Shown here: one piece after another, positions 8,178 to 16,531 of the stretch
How positions within the stretch are numbered: position 1 is the first letter of the stretch
Layout of the letters: each line of letters begins with the position of its first letter
Assembly: GCA_003649615.1 (NCBI GenBank)
Contig: QMSI01000002.1
Span: 1-61,857, forward strand
DNA: 61,857 nucleotides
Direction of reading: 5' to 3'
Source of the DNA: Thermoprotei archaeon
Lineage (GTDB): Archaea; Thermoproteota; Methanomethylicia; Nezhaarchaeales; B40-G2
Program-made: the position numbers and the translations under genes
The notes under the pieces: generated by a model
What the model was told of the DNA's origin: nothing
Seen by the model: only the letters and a program-made list of their open reading frames with translations
Database searches by the model: none

Positions 8178-8723
8178 ATGAGCAGAGAGGAGCAGGAACG
8201 AAAACCGCTAAAGGTCCTTTTCAAGGAGGACGACTTCACAGTGGAGGACGAGGAGGAAGCTCGGGAACTTTACTCTACAGGTTATTACGGTGAATACGTA
8301 TCTGGGAAGCTTAAGCTATCCCCAGCCGAAGTCCTCCATTTACTTGAAAGGGGCAGGATAAGGGTTTATGATGATAGTGGAAAGGAGCTCGAGTTCGATG
8401 AAGTGGCAAAGAGGTTGATGAAGAAGGATCCTCAAACCTGGCTTAAATACCTTGTATACTCGGACCTGAGAAGGAGGGGGTATGTGGTCAAGGAGGGGTT
8501 TAGTGACCGCGTAGAATTTAGGGTGTACAGGCGAGGAGCTGAAGTAGGCTCGGAGGGAGCTAAGTACCTGGTTTACGGCGTGATTGAAGGTGAGCCTCTA
8601 GATCTAAACAACATCTACAATATGACAAAGACTGCCAGAGCGCTACGTAAAGAGCCCGTGCTGGCCATTGTTAATAGACAAGGCGAAGTATGTTACTATG
8701 AAGTAGCGCTGGTATCGCTATGA
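8178..8723 (+). CDS. endA: tRNA-splicing endonuclease subunit, lacking the catalytic His (probably structural)
   Basis: The 181-residue protein matches the EndA fold, including the C-terminal catalytic-domain core YLVYSDLRRRGYVVKEGF and FRVYRRG. Archaeal EndA uses a Tyr-His-Lys triad. The Tyr (in FRVYRRG) and the Lys (in RKEPVLAIV) are present, but where active enzymes read E-H-S before YLV this protein reads SEGAKYLV, so the His is replaced by Gly. Non-catalytic subunits pair with a catalytic one in the two-subunit enzymes of many TACK archaea; that role here is inference, and no second subunit is in the window. ATG 8178 gives the normal family N-terminus. The hisS start follows 11 bases after the stop. 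Confidence 0.85.
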   Translation: MSREEQERKPLKVLFKEDDFTVEDEEEARELYSTGYYGEYVSGKLKLSPAEVLHLLERGRIRVYDDSGKELEFDEVAKRLMKKDPQTWLKYLVYSDLRRRGYVVKEGFSDRVEFRVYRRGAEVGSEGAKYLVYGVIEGEPLDLNNIYNMTKTARALRKEPVLAIVNRQGEVCYYEVALVSL

Positions 8724-8734
8724 GGTGAAGCTTC

Positions 8735-10033
8735 GTGGAGCCTAAGAGGCCGAGAGGGACAAGGGACCTGCTACCTGAAGATGCGTTGAGGTATAGGCAT
8801 GTAATAGATACCGTGAAGAAAGTCTTTGAGAGCTTTGGCTTCGACGAAGCTGAAACCCCCGTCTTAGAGCTCTGGAAAATCTTGATAGCTAAATGCGGAG
8901 AAGAAGTTGAAAAACAGATCTTTAGGTTAGAGGGAGGAGAGCTGGGGTTACGCTTTGACTTGACAGTAGGGCTAGCTAGGGTAGTGGCTAGCAACCCTAC
9001 GTTGCCTAAACCGTTCAAGAGATACTGCATATCTAGAGCCTGGCGACATGAGGAGCCTCAGAGCGGCAGGTTAAGAGAGTTTTGGCAGGCTGACGCCGAT
9101 ATAGTAGGCGTAGCATCCATGGAGGCTGACGCCGAGGTTTTAGCAGTGGCTGTTGAATGTTTGAGGAGGCTAGGGTTGGAGAAGTTTGAACTAAAAATAA
9201 ACAACCGAAAGATCCTAGAGGCCTTAGCACGTCTCTCAGAGGTGCCTGAAGAAAAATTTCTTGATGCCTTCAGAGCGATAGATAAGATGGATAAGATAGG
9301 TCTCGAGGGGGTAAAGGCTGAGCTTGAAACTAGAGGGCTTAAGGAGCAGGCAAAGAAACTGTTGTCTTTCATATCCATAAAGGGTAAGGTAGACGAAGTA
9401 GCAGAAGAGGCGCGAAGAGTTGTGGAGGGAGATGACGTAGGTATTGAAGGGTTAAAGGAAATCGAGACCATTCACCGCCTAGCTGAGGTCTATGGCTATG
9501 CCGATAAGCTCATGCTCGACTTTAGTTTAGCTCGAGGCTTAGATTACTATACTGGACCCATCTTTGAAGTAGTAGTTGAAGGTATGACTGGAAAACTAGG
9601 GAGCGTGGCAGGTGGAGGAAGGTACGACGAGTTAATCCAGTTACTGGGGGGGCCGCATATACCAGCTACCGGGATCTCGCTAGGTATGGATAGGCTTGTG
9701 GAAGTTTTGAGAATCGAAGGAAAACTACCCAGCATCAAAACAAGGACTAAAGTCTTTGTAGCAGCGGTGAGTGAAGATGTGAAGCTTGAAGCGCTTAAAA
9801 TAGCTTCAAAGCTAAGAGAAGAAGGTGTAGCAGCTGAAGTAGACCTAATGTCTCGAAAGCTTGACCGCCAGCTTAAGTACACTGATACCAAAGGCATACC
9901 GTATGCCCTCATAGTTGGCAGGAAGGAGCTAAGTCAAGGCATGTTAAGGCTCAGAGACATGGAGAAGAGGTTAGAGAAAATGGTAAGGCTTGAAGATGCC
10001 ATAAAGATCTTGAAGGAGGAGGCCTCATGGTAA
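8735..10033 (+). CDS. hisS: Histidyl-tRNA synthetase
   Basis: This class II synthetase charges tRNA-His. The 432-residue protein has motif 1 around PRGTRDLLPEDALRY, motif 2 with the ATP-binding Arg in YCISRAWRHEEPQSGR (about residues 99-114), the histidine-specific segment LARGLDYYTGPIFEV near 266-280, motif 3 near ISLGMDRLVEV, and a C-terminal anticodon-binding domain (VFVAAVSEDVKLEALKIA onward). Length is normal. GTG 8735 is preceded by GAGGTGAAG at about six bases. It is closely spaced after the endonuclease subunit gene and overlaps the following small gene by seven bases, so all three are probably one transcript. Confidence 0.96.
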   Translation: MEPKRPRGTRDLLPEDALRYRHVIDTVKKVFESFGFDEAETPVLELWKILIAKCGEEVEKQIFRLEGGELGLRFDLTVGLARVVASNPTLPKPFKRYCISRAWRHEEPQSGRLREFWQADADIVGVASMEADAEVLAVAVECLRRLGLEKFELKINNRKILEALARLSEVPEEKFLDAFRAIDKMDKIGLEGVKAELETRGLKEQAKKLLSFISIKGKVDEVAEEARRVVEGDDVGIEGLKEIETIHRLAEVYGYADKLMLDFSLARGLDYYTGPIFEVVVEGMTGKLGSVAGGGRYDELIQLLGGPHIPATGISLGMDRLVEVLRIEGKLPSIKTRTKVFVAAVSEDVKLEALKIASKLREEGVAAEVDLMSRKLDRQLKYTDTKGIPYALIVGRKELSQGMLRLRDMEKRLEKMVRLEDAIKILKEEASW

Positions 10034-10308
10034 CCCAGGCCGAGGTTGCAGCTATCACGAAGAGAGCACGTGAAGCTTCAGCAAGGATAGTAGTTACCTT
10101 CAAGGGGCTTCGCTACGCCATGGTCATAAACGGCTTTATTAAGGCTGAAGACAGGGACTCAAGCAAAGTGGAATGGAGCAAGGCTTTCGGCTCACTTACA
10201 CCCAAGGAGCTACTAAGCTCTATGCCCATTGAGAAAATTGAGGTTCAACTTCCCGATAAGACCTTTATCTTTAACCAGGTGAAAGAGCTCTTAAAGTGGG
10301 CCCTCTAG
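10027..10308 (+). CDS. Small hypothetical protein downstream of hisS
   Basis: The 93-residue soluble protein shows no motif I recognise. It is predicted alpha/beta, with a central segment VTFKGLRYAMVINGF and a C-terminal helix ending LKWAL. The ATG at 10027 lies inside the end of hisS and follows GGAGGAGG at short distance, which is strong evidence for translation coupled to hisS. A role in translation is a guess from position only. Confidence 0.65.
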   Translation: MVTQAEVAAITKRAREASARIVVTFKGLRYAMVINGFIKAEDRDSSKVEWSKAFGSLTPKELLSSMPIEKIEVQLPDKTFIFNQVKELLKWAL

Positions 10309-10405
10309 ATCTATCTGGATTTTTCAAAAACTAGGACAGACTACAGATATGCTGTTTCTCAATGATTTCACAAGGAAAAATAAAGGTGAGTGATGCTTAC
10401 TGAAG

Positions 10406-11068
10406 CTACTCAGAATAGCTTGGTGGGATCATTTCAGGAGGTAAGTTTGGCAAGCCAAAACCATCATTATAGTATATGTGTAACAAAGCATTCACGTCTA
10501 GGGATGATGGAAGCACATCCACATTAACGCTCGACGCATCATAGGTTGGATACATTAGGTCGCCTGGATCGTCGCTATGACCTAGACCTAATGCATGTCC
10601 TAACTCGTGACGAAGCACGTTTCTAACGTCCTCCCTTGTAGCTACACCACTTCCTACTTTTACAGATATCTTGACCTTATCGAAGTAGCCATCATTATCT
10701 TTATCCTGCAAAATAGCCATGCCTAAAACTCCGGCAAAGGTGCCACGATGTAGGGTAATGACTATGTCAGCTTCTCTAGAAGAGTCGACCAACTGAAAAT
10801 CAAAGATGCCATCTACTTCGCCACCTATCTCGCTATTATCTACCGTGTTCTCGCTTGCACCTTCTAAAGCTGTAGACCAATCGTTGAGAGCTACTAGGAC
10901 GTCAGAAATGTAGTCCTGTAATTTAGGTGATACTTTTACGTAGACCTTTAAGTTGTCATGATCCCACTCCTTCCCTATTAATTGAATAGTGCCTGGTGTG
11001 GCTCGCACGGTTGCTATAGGAAATAGCAGAAGTAGCATAATCGTCGATGCTACGATTACCTTTCTCAT
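10406..11068 (-). CDS. Secreted matrixin-like zinc metalloprotease
   Basis: The 220-residue product starts with a clear signal peptide (basic MRK, then a hydrophobic stretch to about residue 20). The catalytic zinc site HELGHALGLGH spans residues 154-164, and a methionine follows at 172 in DLMYP, the Met-turn that defines metzincins. A DKDNDGYFD loop at about 132-140 looks like a calcium site. Catalytic-domain matrixins of this size without a hemopexin domain are known in archaea; no inhibitory cysteine-switch propeptide is visible. I chose ATG 11068 rather than 11095 because a TATA-like TTTAAGTA around 11098-11105 is too close to the upstream ATG. It likely acts outside the cell on protein or peptide substrates. 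Confidence 0.88.
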   Translation of the reverse strand: MRKVIVASTIMLLLLFPIATVRATPGTIQLIGKEWDHDNLKVYVKVSPKLQDYISDVLVALNDWSTALEGASENTVDNSEIGGEVDGIFDFQLVDSSREADIVITLHRGTFAGVLGMAILQDKDNDGYFDKVKISVKVGSGVATREDVRNVLRHELGHALGLGHSDDPGDLMYPTYDASSVNVDVLPSSLDVNALLHIYYNDGFGLPNLPPEMIPPSYSE

Positions 11069-11366
11069 TTTTTCACGAATAAGTCGTATTATCATAATAC
11101 TTAAACCTTAGTATAACGAAATTTTCACCTGTCGACAAGTACTTCTCCGTCAAATTATCGTCGCCTCCCACCATTCTGCCTAGCAAACATAGTTTTCCTA
11201 TGATCATGTATACCTTTATTGACCTCCAAAGCAACGCAGCGCCCTACAAATTATTACACCTATTACAATATCTATGTGTAGATCAGAGGAAGACTTTCCG
11301 CGAACACCTGGAGACCTCACGATGGGCGACAAGTGCTTGAGAGGAACGTAGCTGCCACCGCAATGG

Positions 11367-11442
11367 CGGGCCCGGGGGGATTCGAACCCCCGACCTACGG
11401 CTCCGAAGGCCGCCGCTCTAGTCCGTGCTGAGCTACGGGCCC
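11367..11442 (-). tRNA. tRNA-Arg (anticodon TCG)
   Basis: The minus-strand acceptor GGGCCCG pairs with CGGGCCC and the discriminator is G. The anticodon arm GCGGC-CTTCGGA-GCCGT gives TCG, and the T arm is GGGGG-TTCGAAT-CCCCC. It is intron-free and CCA is not encoded. The 270 bases between it and the protease gene hold nothing else I can support. Confidence 0.94.
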
Positions 11443-11510
11443 GATTACTAGCCTAACAGCCTCCCTTTTAAGGGGCAACCTTCTCTCATATTAAACTGGA
11501 GAGTTAGGAT

Positions 11511-12779
11511 ATGAGCCTTCGAGACTTCCTGAAAGATTGCGAGGCTAAAGGAGAAGTGGTAAATGTTAGCGGTAAGGTATCGTCAAGGCTGGAGGCCGCC
11601 TCGCTGTTAGCTAAATATGATGGAGGGCCCGTGGTGATGCTTCAGGATGTTGAAGGCAAGGGGCTAACAGTGGTTGGAGGGATATGTGGCATTAGAGAGA
11701 GAATTTATAGAGCTTTGGGGGTTAGGGAGGCTTCATATTTTAGAGTAGTGAGCGAGGCTTTAAGGAACCCTATTGAACCAGTAGTGGTAGACGATGCCCC
11801 TGTTAATGAAGTAGATCTAGGCTCAAGCCTTGAGAAACTCCCCGTACTGACGTATTATGAAAAGGACCCCGGGCCTTACATAACGGCTGGGATGGTCGTA
11901 GCTAAGGACATAGATGAGGGTTTCCAAAACGCCTCAGTACATAGGCTACTTGTACTTGACCGGGAAAGAATGGCAATTAGGATGGTTCCACGCCATCTCT
12001 ATGCCCTTTACAAGAAAGCTGTGGAGAGGGAAGTTGACCTTCAAGTAGCTATAGTGGTAGGCATACACCCAGCGGTGTTATTCGCGGCTTGCTGTAATCC
12101 TCCATTAGGTGTTGATGAGCTTTGGGTAGCAAATAGGTTACTTGGAGGAAGACTGAGATTGACCCGGTGTAACAAGGTGGACTTATTAGTTCCAGCTGAT
12201 GCAGAGCTCTTGATCGAAGGTGTGATAAAGCCCGGAGAGACGGCACTGGAAGGGCCCTTTCTCGACGTTACAGGCACTTACGACGAAGCTAGACAACAAC
12301 CTATCATCAGGGTGTTAAGGGTTAGCATGAGGAGAGGAGCTCTATATCACGCCATCCTCCCAGGAGGGTGTGAGCATAGGCTACTCATGGGCATGCCAAG
12401 GGAAGTCTCTATCTGGGAGGCTGTGAGCAACGTAGTACCTGAAGTTAAAGCAGTGAGGTTAACACCTGGCGGCTGCAACTGGCTTCACGCCGTGGTAGCT
12501 ATAAGGAAACAATGGGAGGGCGATGGGAAGAACGCTGCGTTAGCAGCCTTTACAGGCCACCCCAGTCTTAAGCATGTCGTGATCGTCGACTGGGACGTAA
12601 ACGTAGATGATCCAATAGAAGTGGAAAGAGCTATCGCTTTAAACGTGCAGGGTGACGAGGACTTGATAATGATTAAGGGTGCTAGAGGGTCAAGCCTCGA
12701 TCCTTCAAGTAGTAAGCAGGGAATAACCTGTAAAGTAGGGGTGGACGCTACAAAGAAGCTTAGATCCACGAAAAGCTAA
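11511..12779 (+). CDS. UbiD-family decarboxylase, probable anhydromevalonate phosphate decarboxylase
   Basis: UbiD enzymes use prenylated FMN to decarboxylate unsaturated acids. Archaeal members of about 420 residues act in the archaeal modified mevalonate route, converting trans-anhydromevalonate 5-phosphate to isopentenyl phosphate, which fits the archaeal lipid genes elsewhere in this window. The 422-residue protein has the family layout, including the N-terminal SLRDFLKDCEAKGEV, the central NASVHRLLVLDRERMAIRM region and the C-terminal catalytic portion with HAVVAIRKQWEGDGKNA. The ATG at 11511 follows GGAGAGTTAGGAT. The exact substrate is inference; other UbiD decarboxylations remain possible. 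Confidence 0.85.
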   Translation: MSLRDFLKDCEAKGEVVNVSGKVSSRLEAASLLAKYDGGPVVMLQDVEGKGLTVVGGICGIRERIYRALGVREASYFRVVSEALRNPIEPVVVDDAPVNEVDLGSSLEKLPVLTYYEKDPGPYITAGMVVAKDIDEGFQNASVHRLLVLDRERMAIRMVPRHLYALYKKAVEREVDLQVAIVVGIHPAVLFAACCNPPLGVDELWVANRLLGGRLRLTRCNKVDLLVPADAELLIEGVIKPGETALEGPFLDVTGTYDEARQQPIIRVLRVSMRRGALYHAILPGGCEHRLLMGMPREVSIWEAVSNVVPEVKAVRLTPGGCNWLHAVVAIRKQWEGDGKNAALAAFTGHPSLKHVVIVDWDVNVDDPIEVERAIALNVQGDEDLIMIKGARGSSLDPSSSKQGITCKVGVDATKKLRSTKS

Positions 12780-12852
12780 GCAACATAGCTACTCATTTAA
12801 GTGGGAAGCGACTTATAGCATCGCTTAGCGTCTCTAGGTTAGGAGTTGAACC

Positions 12853-14142
12853 ATGCGTTTGAAGAGGGTAGGAGAGATCAAGGATCCAGTACATGGTTAC
12901 ATATACTTTACAGAGGTAGAAAAGGCGTTAATAGATTCAAGCCCAGTTCAAAGGCTTAGACGAATTAAGCAGCTTGCAGGCTCTGACCTTACATATCCTG
13001 GAGCTTGCCACACTAGGTTTCTACACTCCCTCGGAGTTATGCACCTATCGGGGCTCCTAGCCGAAAGGCTAAACTATCTAGGCTACATAAGCAGTGATGA
13101 AGTTCAGAAACTTAGGATAGCTGGATTGTTGCACGATCTAGGCCATGGCCCTTTTAGCCATGTATACGAGGAGGTCTTAAACGAACATAAAGGATTAACC
13201 CATGAAGACCTCACTAATTGGATCATAAAGGAAAGTGAAGTTGGAGACTTACTTAGTGAAGCTGGTTACTCAAAAGAAGAGATAGCCGATTTAAGCGTAG
13301 GTAAACTGACAAGTAAAGACACCGCCTTCTTAAACCAAGTAGTTTCTGGTAGGTTATCACCTGATACCATGGATTACATCGTCAGAGACTCTTACTTTGC
13401 TGGTGTAGGATTTGGAGAAGTTGATATCCATAGGCTGATAGATTCGATAGACGTGATAGAGGGTTCAGTAGCCGTAGATTATCCAGGTGCCTTCTATGTC
13501 CTAGAAGCTTTCATCATAGCTAGGCTGGAATTGTTCAACGCTGTATACTTTCATAGGACGGTGAGAGCAGCTAACGTTATGCTCTCTAGGGCCATGAACT
13601 ATGCAGATGAAGAACTAGGACTAACTAAGTTTAGTGATGTAGAAGAGTTTCTTTCAATGGACGACTACTCAGTGCTTCACGCGCTTCTTTCACTTCAAGG
13701 AGGCGGGAAAGCCGAGGTGGCTAGAAGGCTAGCATATATGTTCAGTCAACGTAAATTATTGAAGAGTACATACGAGGCAGTTGTACATAGAGGCGATGAC
13801 CCATTAGCCGGTCTGCTCAGAAAAGCTAGTCTAAGGAAAAAGTTAGAGGAGGAAGTTGGAGCAGTGGCCTGTGTTGATCCGGATTACGTGGTGGTCGATG
13901 TTCCTACAGTGTTATCAGTCCCAGTCCACCCAAAAGATGGAGCAGAAATCCTAGTTTTTAAAAGGACACAGAGGGGGGAGCGTGAGATACATAGGTTAAC
14001 TGATGTTTCGCAGCTGCTCTCCTCGCTCTCCAAGTTCACCGATGTTATTAGGGTGTACACTCTTCATGAACATAGGGAAGCAGTGGAGAAAGCCTGTAAG
14101 GAGATCTTTGGACAAGAGGGGTTGACTAGGATCTCAGTCTAG
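12853..14142 (+). CDS. HD-superfamily phosphohydrolase (dNTPase/SAMHD1-like)
   Basis: The 429-residue protein opens with KDPVHGYIYFTEVEKALIDS and the QRLRRIKQL segment typical of SAMHD1/dGTPase-like HD proteins. The metal ligands are visible as His58 (RFLHSLG), the HD pair at 94-95 in LLHDLGHGPFSH, and a later Asp in SPDTMDYIVRDSYFAGV. Family members hydrolyse dNTPs or related nucleotides. The ATG at 12853 has TAGGAG about eight bases upstream. The next gene, thymidylate kinase, starts 16 bases after the stop, so the two may form a dNTP-pool operon. The substrate cannot be read from sequence. Confidence 0.87.
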   Translation: MRLKRVGEIKDPVHGYIYFTEVEKALIDSSPVQRLRRIKQLAGSDLTYPGACHTRFLHSLGVMHLSGLLAERLNYLGYISSDEVQKLRIAGLLHDLGHGPFSHVYEEVLNEHKGLTHEDLTNWIIKESEVGDLLSEAGYSKEEIADLSVGKLTSKDTAFLNQVVSGRLSPDTMDYIVRDSYFAGVGFGEVDIHRLIDSIDVIEGSVAVDYPGAFYVLEAFIIARLELFNAVYFHRTVRAANVMLSRAMNYADEELGLTKFSDVEEFLSMDDYSVLHALLSLQGGGKAEVARRLAYMFSQRKLLKSTYEAVVHRGDDPLAGLLRKASLRKKLEEEVGAVACVDPDYVVVDVPTVLSVPVHPKDGAEILVFKRTQRGEREIHRLTDVSQLLSSLSKFTDVIRVYTLHEHREAVEKACKEIFGQEGLTRISV

Positions 14143-14158
14143 CTGTGGTGATGAAAAC

Positions 14159-14755
14159 GTGAAGGGTATACTCATAGCTCTTGAAGGCATCGATGGAGCA
14201 GGAAATACTACACAGGCTAAGTTATTGTCATCCTGGCTCAAGAGAAAGGGGTTTAAGGTAATATTGACCAAGGAGCCGACCCGCGGCTGGGTGGGTAAGC
14301 TCATTAGAAGGAGACTTAAGGAAGGACGAGTTGATGCAAACATAGAAGCCCTCCTTTTTGCTGCCGATAGGGCCGAGCACGTAGCAAAAGTCATAGCTCC
14401 TTCCCTAAGGGAAGGGGCCATAGTGGTTACGGACAGGTATTTTGAATCCTCAATAGCATATCAAGGAGCCCAAGGAGCAGAGGTGGAGTGGATTGAAGCT
14501 ATTAATAGCTTTGCCCCAAAACCGGCTTTAACGGTGGTTCTGGACCTAGAACCTAGGCTTGCCCTATCGAGAAAGCATGAAAGAAGGGAAGTATTCGAAG
14601 AAGAAAGCTTCCTAGAAAAGGTTAGGGAAATTCTTAGAAGGAGAGCTCTTGAAAAAGGCTATGTCCTCGTCGATGCCAGTAAAAGCGTTAAAGAAGTCCA
14701 TGTAGAAGTTAGGAAAGCCGTAAGGCACATTCTTAAAAAGTTGCAGTCTTTTTAA
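14159..14755 (+). CDS. tmk: Thymidylate kinase with an altered Walker A motif
   Basis: The 198-residue protein follows the dTMP kinase pattern: LEGIDGAGNTTQAKLL at residues 7-22 (P-loop), the KEPTRGWVGKLIR segment with the DR-type nucleotide-binding Arg, the VTDRYFESSIAYQGAQ motif near residues 91-106, and a C-terminal helical part. The usual P-loop lysine (GKTT) is replaced by Asn (GNTT; codon AAT), which would weaken or change phosphate binding unless another residue compensates. GTG 14159 is the start; the nearby ATG at 14151 runs into a stop. Tight spacing behind the HD hydrolase suggests co-transcription. Confidence 0.88.
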   Translation: MKGILIALEGIDGAGNTTQAKLLSSWLKRKGFKVILTKEPTRGWVGKLIRRRLKEGRVDANIEALLFAADRAEHVAKVIAPSLREGAIVVTDRYFESSIAYQGAQGAEVEWIEAINSFAPKPALTVVLDLEPRLALSRKHERREVFEEESFLEKVREILRRRALEKGYVLVDASKSVKEVHVEVRKAVRHILKKLQSF

Positions 14756-14794
14756 TAACGTTGAGGAGCTTCCAAGTAAAAAGCACGGTGTTTT

Positions 14795-16117
14795 TTAGAA
14801 GCCAGAGCTAGAAGGATCGATAGGCTTCAATATATCTCTTAGCAGCGATGTAGCGTAGGTTCCTCTCTCTAAAATGAAGCGTAAAGTCAACTTAGTTAAG
14901 GGAGGGTTAAGCTCGTCTTTGTCTACCTCAATTATCGTAAAGCCTTCAGGTTTACAAACAATCTTTCTAGGCCTTGAAAGAAGACTAGCGTAGGGGAACT
15001 CTTCGACTTTAAAATCCTCTAATGAAACCTTTTCCTCCTTCAAGACCTTCTCTAAGAAAGGAGGAAGTGGAGGCTGAAGCCTAAGCTCATAACTAGGTAG
15101 AGGGATAGCTACGCATGCCGAGCCTTCCTCAACCATCGAGGAGAACTTCTCGACCATACTAGTATCCTTAACCTTAAAGGAGCGATCTTCAGTTACCACG
15201 TAATCTCCTTCCATAGGTAGATGATAGTCACGCATAGCTCGCACTCTATAGCTTAGCGTCTTGTTGAAGAGATATGCTTGGTAAGCCTCCACTATAAGCC
15301 TCAGTAAGGCTTTAGGAAGTACCCTCAAGGCTCCAACATAGTCATTGGGGTGGTGAATAAGGTAATTCAGCATTCGGCGTTCATACACCATTCCTTTAGG
15401 CATCAGCCGCAACGATTCTCTAAGATCGCCCGCTGTTCTTGCCCTGCGTACAATGATACCTTCCTCAGGATAGGCGTGGAAGAGGTATTCGTTAACAGCA
15501 GCTTCAAAGTCACCCTTGACAATATACCTCCCTACGATATGGGTGTTGGGTCTTTTGGTCCCGAACCTTTGGTAGCCATAATAGTTCAGGAAGCCTTTTC
15601 GCTTCATTAACTGATAGATTACCATCCTAACCTTGCTGAGGGCTTCGCCAGGATTTAGGGGTATAGCTCTTACCGTCACCGTGAAACGATTCCCGTAAAG
15701 GTCCTTCTTAGCTAGGGGTTTATGGAAAGGTTGAACCTTTAATATCTTCAGACCAGTAAGGGGGGTTGTTTCTAGGCTTAGGGGTATCATTCCCTTGATC
15801 GAGAATCGCTGTACAGCTACAGCATTAGCGTCCTTTAAGCCTGCGTAGGAAACATCGTTTAAAGGTACCTTTAAGGCTTTAGCCAATCTCCTTGCAGCCG
15901 TGAACGTATCTATACCTTTCTTTTCTACAAGGAAAAGGGTGTAGCCTCCTCCTAAAGGAGGATCTAGTAACCTTCCTGGAGCTGCGAGCTCTTCTACCAC
16001 AAAATCCTCCAACCTCCACTTAATCCTCCCTCCTATCCCTTCTACAGTGGAGGCGTAGAATAACATGCCAAGCTCCTTATCCAAGGAGGAGGCTGAAGAT
16101 AAGGGCAAAAAGTACAC
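14795..16117 (-). CDS. truD: tRNA pseudouridine synthase D
   Basis: TruD converts U13 of tRNA to pseudouridine. The 440-residue protein has the family signature SYAGLKDANAVAVQ, with the catalytic Asp at residue 96, and the later NYYGYQRFGTKRPNTH segment (about residues 177-192) that is diagnostic for TruD. Length fits archaeal members. It begins at GTG 16117, one base after the Pth2 stop codon, so the two genes form a translation-coupled operon on the minus strand. Confidence 0.94.
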   Translation of the reverse strand: MYFLPLSSASSLDKELGMLFYASTVEGIGGRIKWRLEDFVVEELAAPGRLLDPPLGGGYTLFLVEKKGIDTFTAARRLAKALKVPLNDVSYAGLKDANAVAVQRFSIKGMIPLSLETTPLTGLKILKVQPFHKPLAKKDLYGNRFTVTVRAIPLNPGEALSKVRMVIYQLMKRKGFLNYYGYQRFGTKRPNTHIVGRYIVKGDFEAAVNEYLFHAYPEEGIIVRRARTAGDLRESLRLMPKGMVYERRMLNYLIHHPNDYVGALRVLPKALLRLIVEAYQAYLFNKTLSYRVRAMRDYHLPMEGDYVVTEDRSFKVKDTSMVEKFSSMVEEGSACVAIPLPSYELRLQPPLPPFLEKVLKEEKVSLEDFKVEEFPYASLLSRPRKIVCKPEGFTIIEVDKDELNPPLTKLTLRFILERGTYATSLLRDILKPIDPSSSGF

Positions 16118-16118
16118 C

Positions 16119-16478
16119 TTAAAGTAGTTTAAGGTTACCTGTGACTAAATCTATGAGGCGGCTTGGTGCAGGCCCTATTCCTACAGCCGTGGGGGTATTT
16201 GGAGGAAGCTCTGTTAAACCAGCGTCTCTAACTACCATAGCCGGTAAGCCTAATCGCTTAGCTTCCGCTTCAAGTCTAAATAACTCTTCTTCACTTGAAA
16301 CTTTAACTACCACTTTTTTCTGCGACTGGATGAGCCACATGCGCCACCAGTCCCCTCTCATCTTTCTGGCTTCCTCCGCAGCCATAACAGCAGCGTGAGC
16401 TACTTGAGCAGCCAGCTTACCTTTACTCATCTTAAGGTCTTCTCTAACCGCTATCACCTGCTTGTAATCTTTAAACAT
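16119..16478 (-). CDS. pth2: Peptidyl-tRNA hydrolase 2
   Basis: The enzyme frees tRNA from stalled peptidyl-tRNA. The 119-residue length and the N-terminal motif KMSKGKLAAQVAHAAVMA (about residues 17-34) are characteristic of the archaeal/eukaryotic Pth2 family, as is the C-terminal PTAVGIGPAPSRLIDLVTG. The ATG at 16478 is the first start. The stop lies directly before the truD start. Confidence 0.95.
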   Translation of the reverse strand: MFKDYKQVIAVREDLKMSKGKLAAQVAHAAVMAAEEARKMRGDWWRMWLIQSQKKVVVKVSSEEELFRLEAEAKRLGLPAMVVRDAGLTELPPNTPTAVGIGPAPSRLIDLVTGNLKLL

Positions 16479-16531
16479 GTAAACTTAAGACGTATTAACT
16501 TCCCATTAAGGTTTACGTGAGGGAAGCCTAA

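Noticed and set aside
9058-9471. Long minus-strand frame opposite hisS
   Set aside because: Ser/Phe-rich antisense translation of a conserved synthetase gene; no start context.
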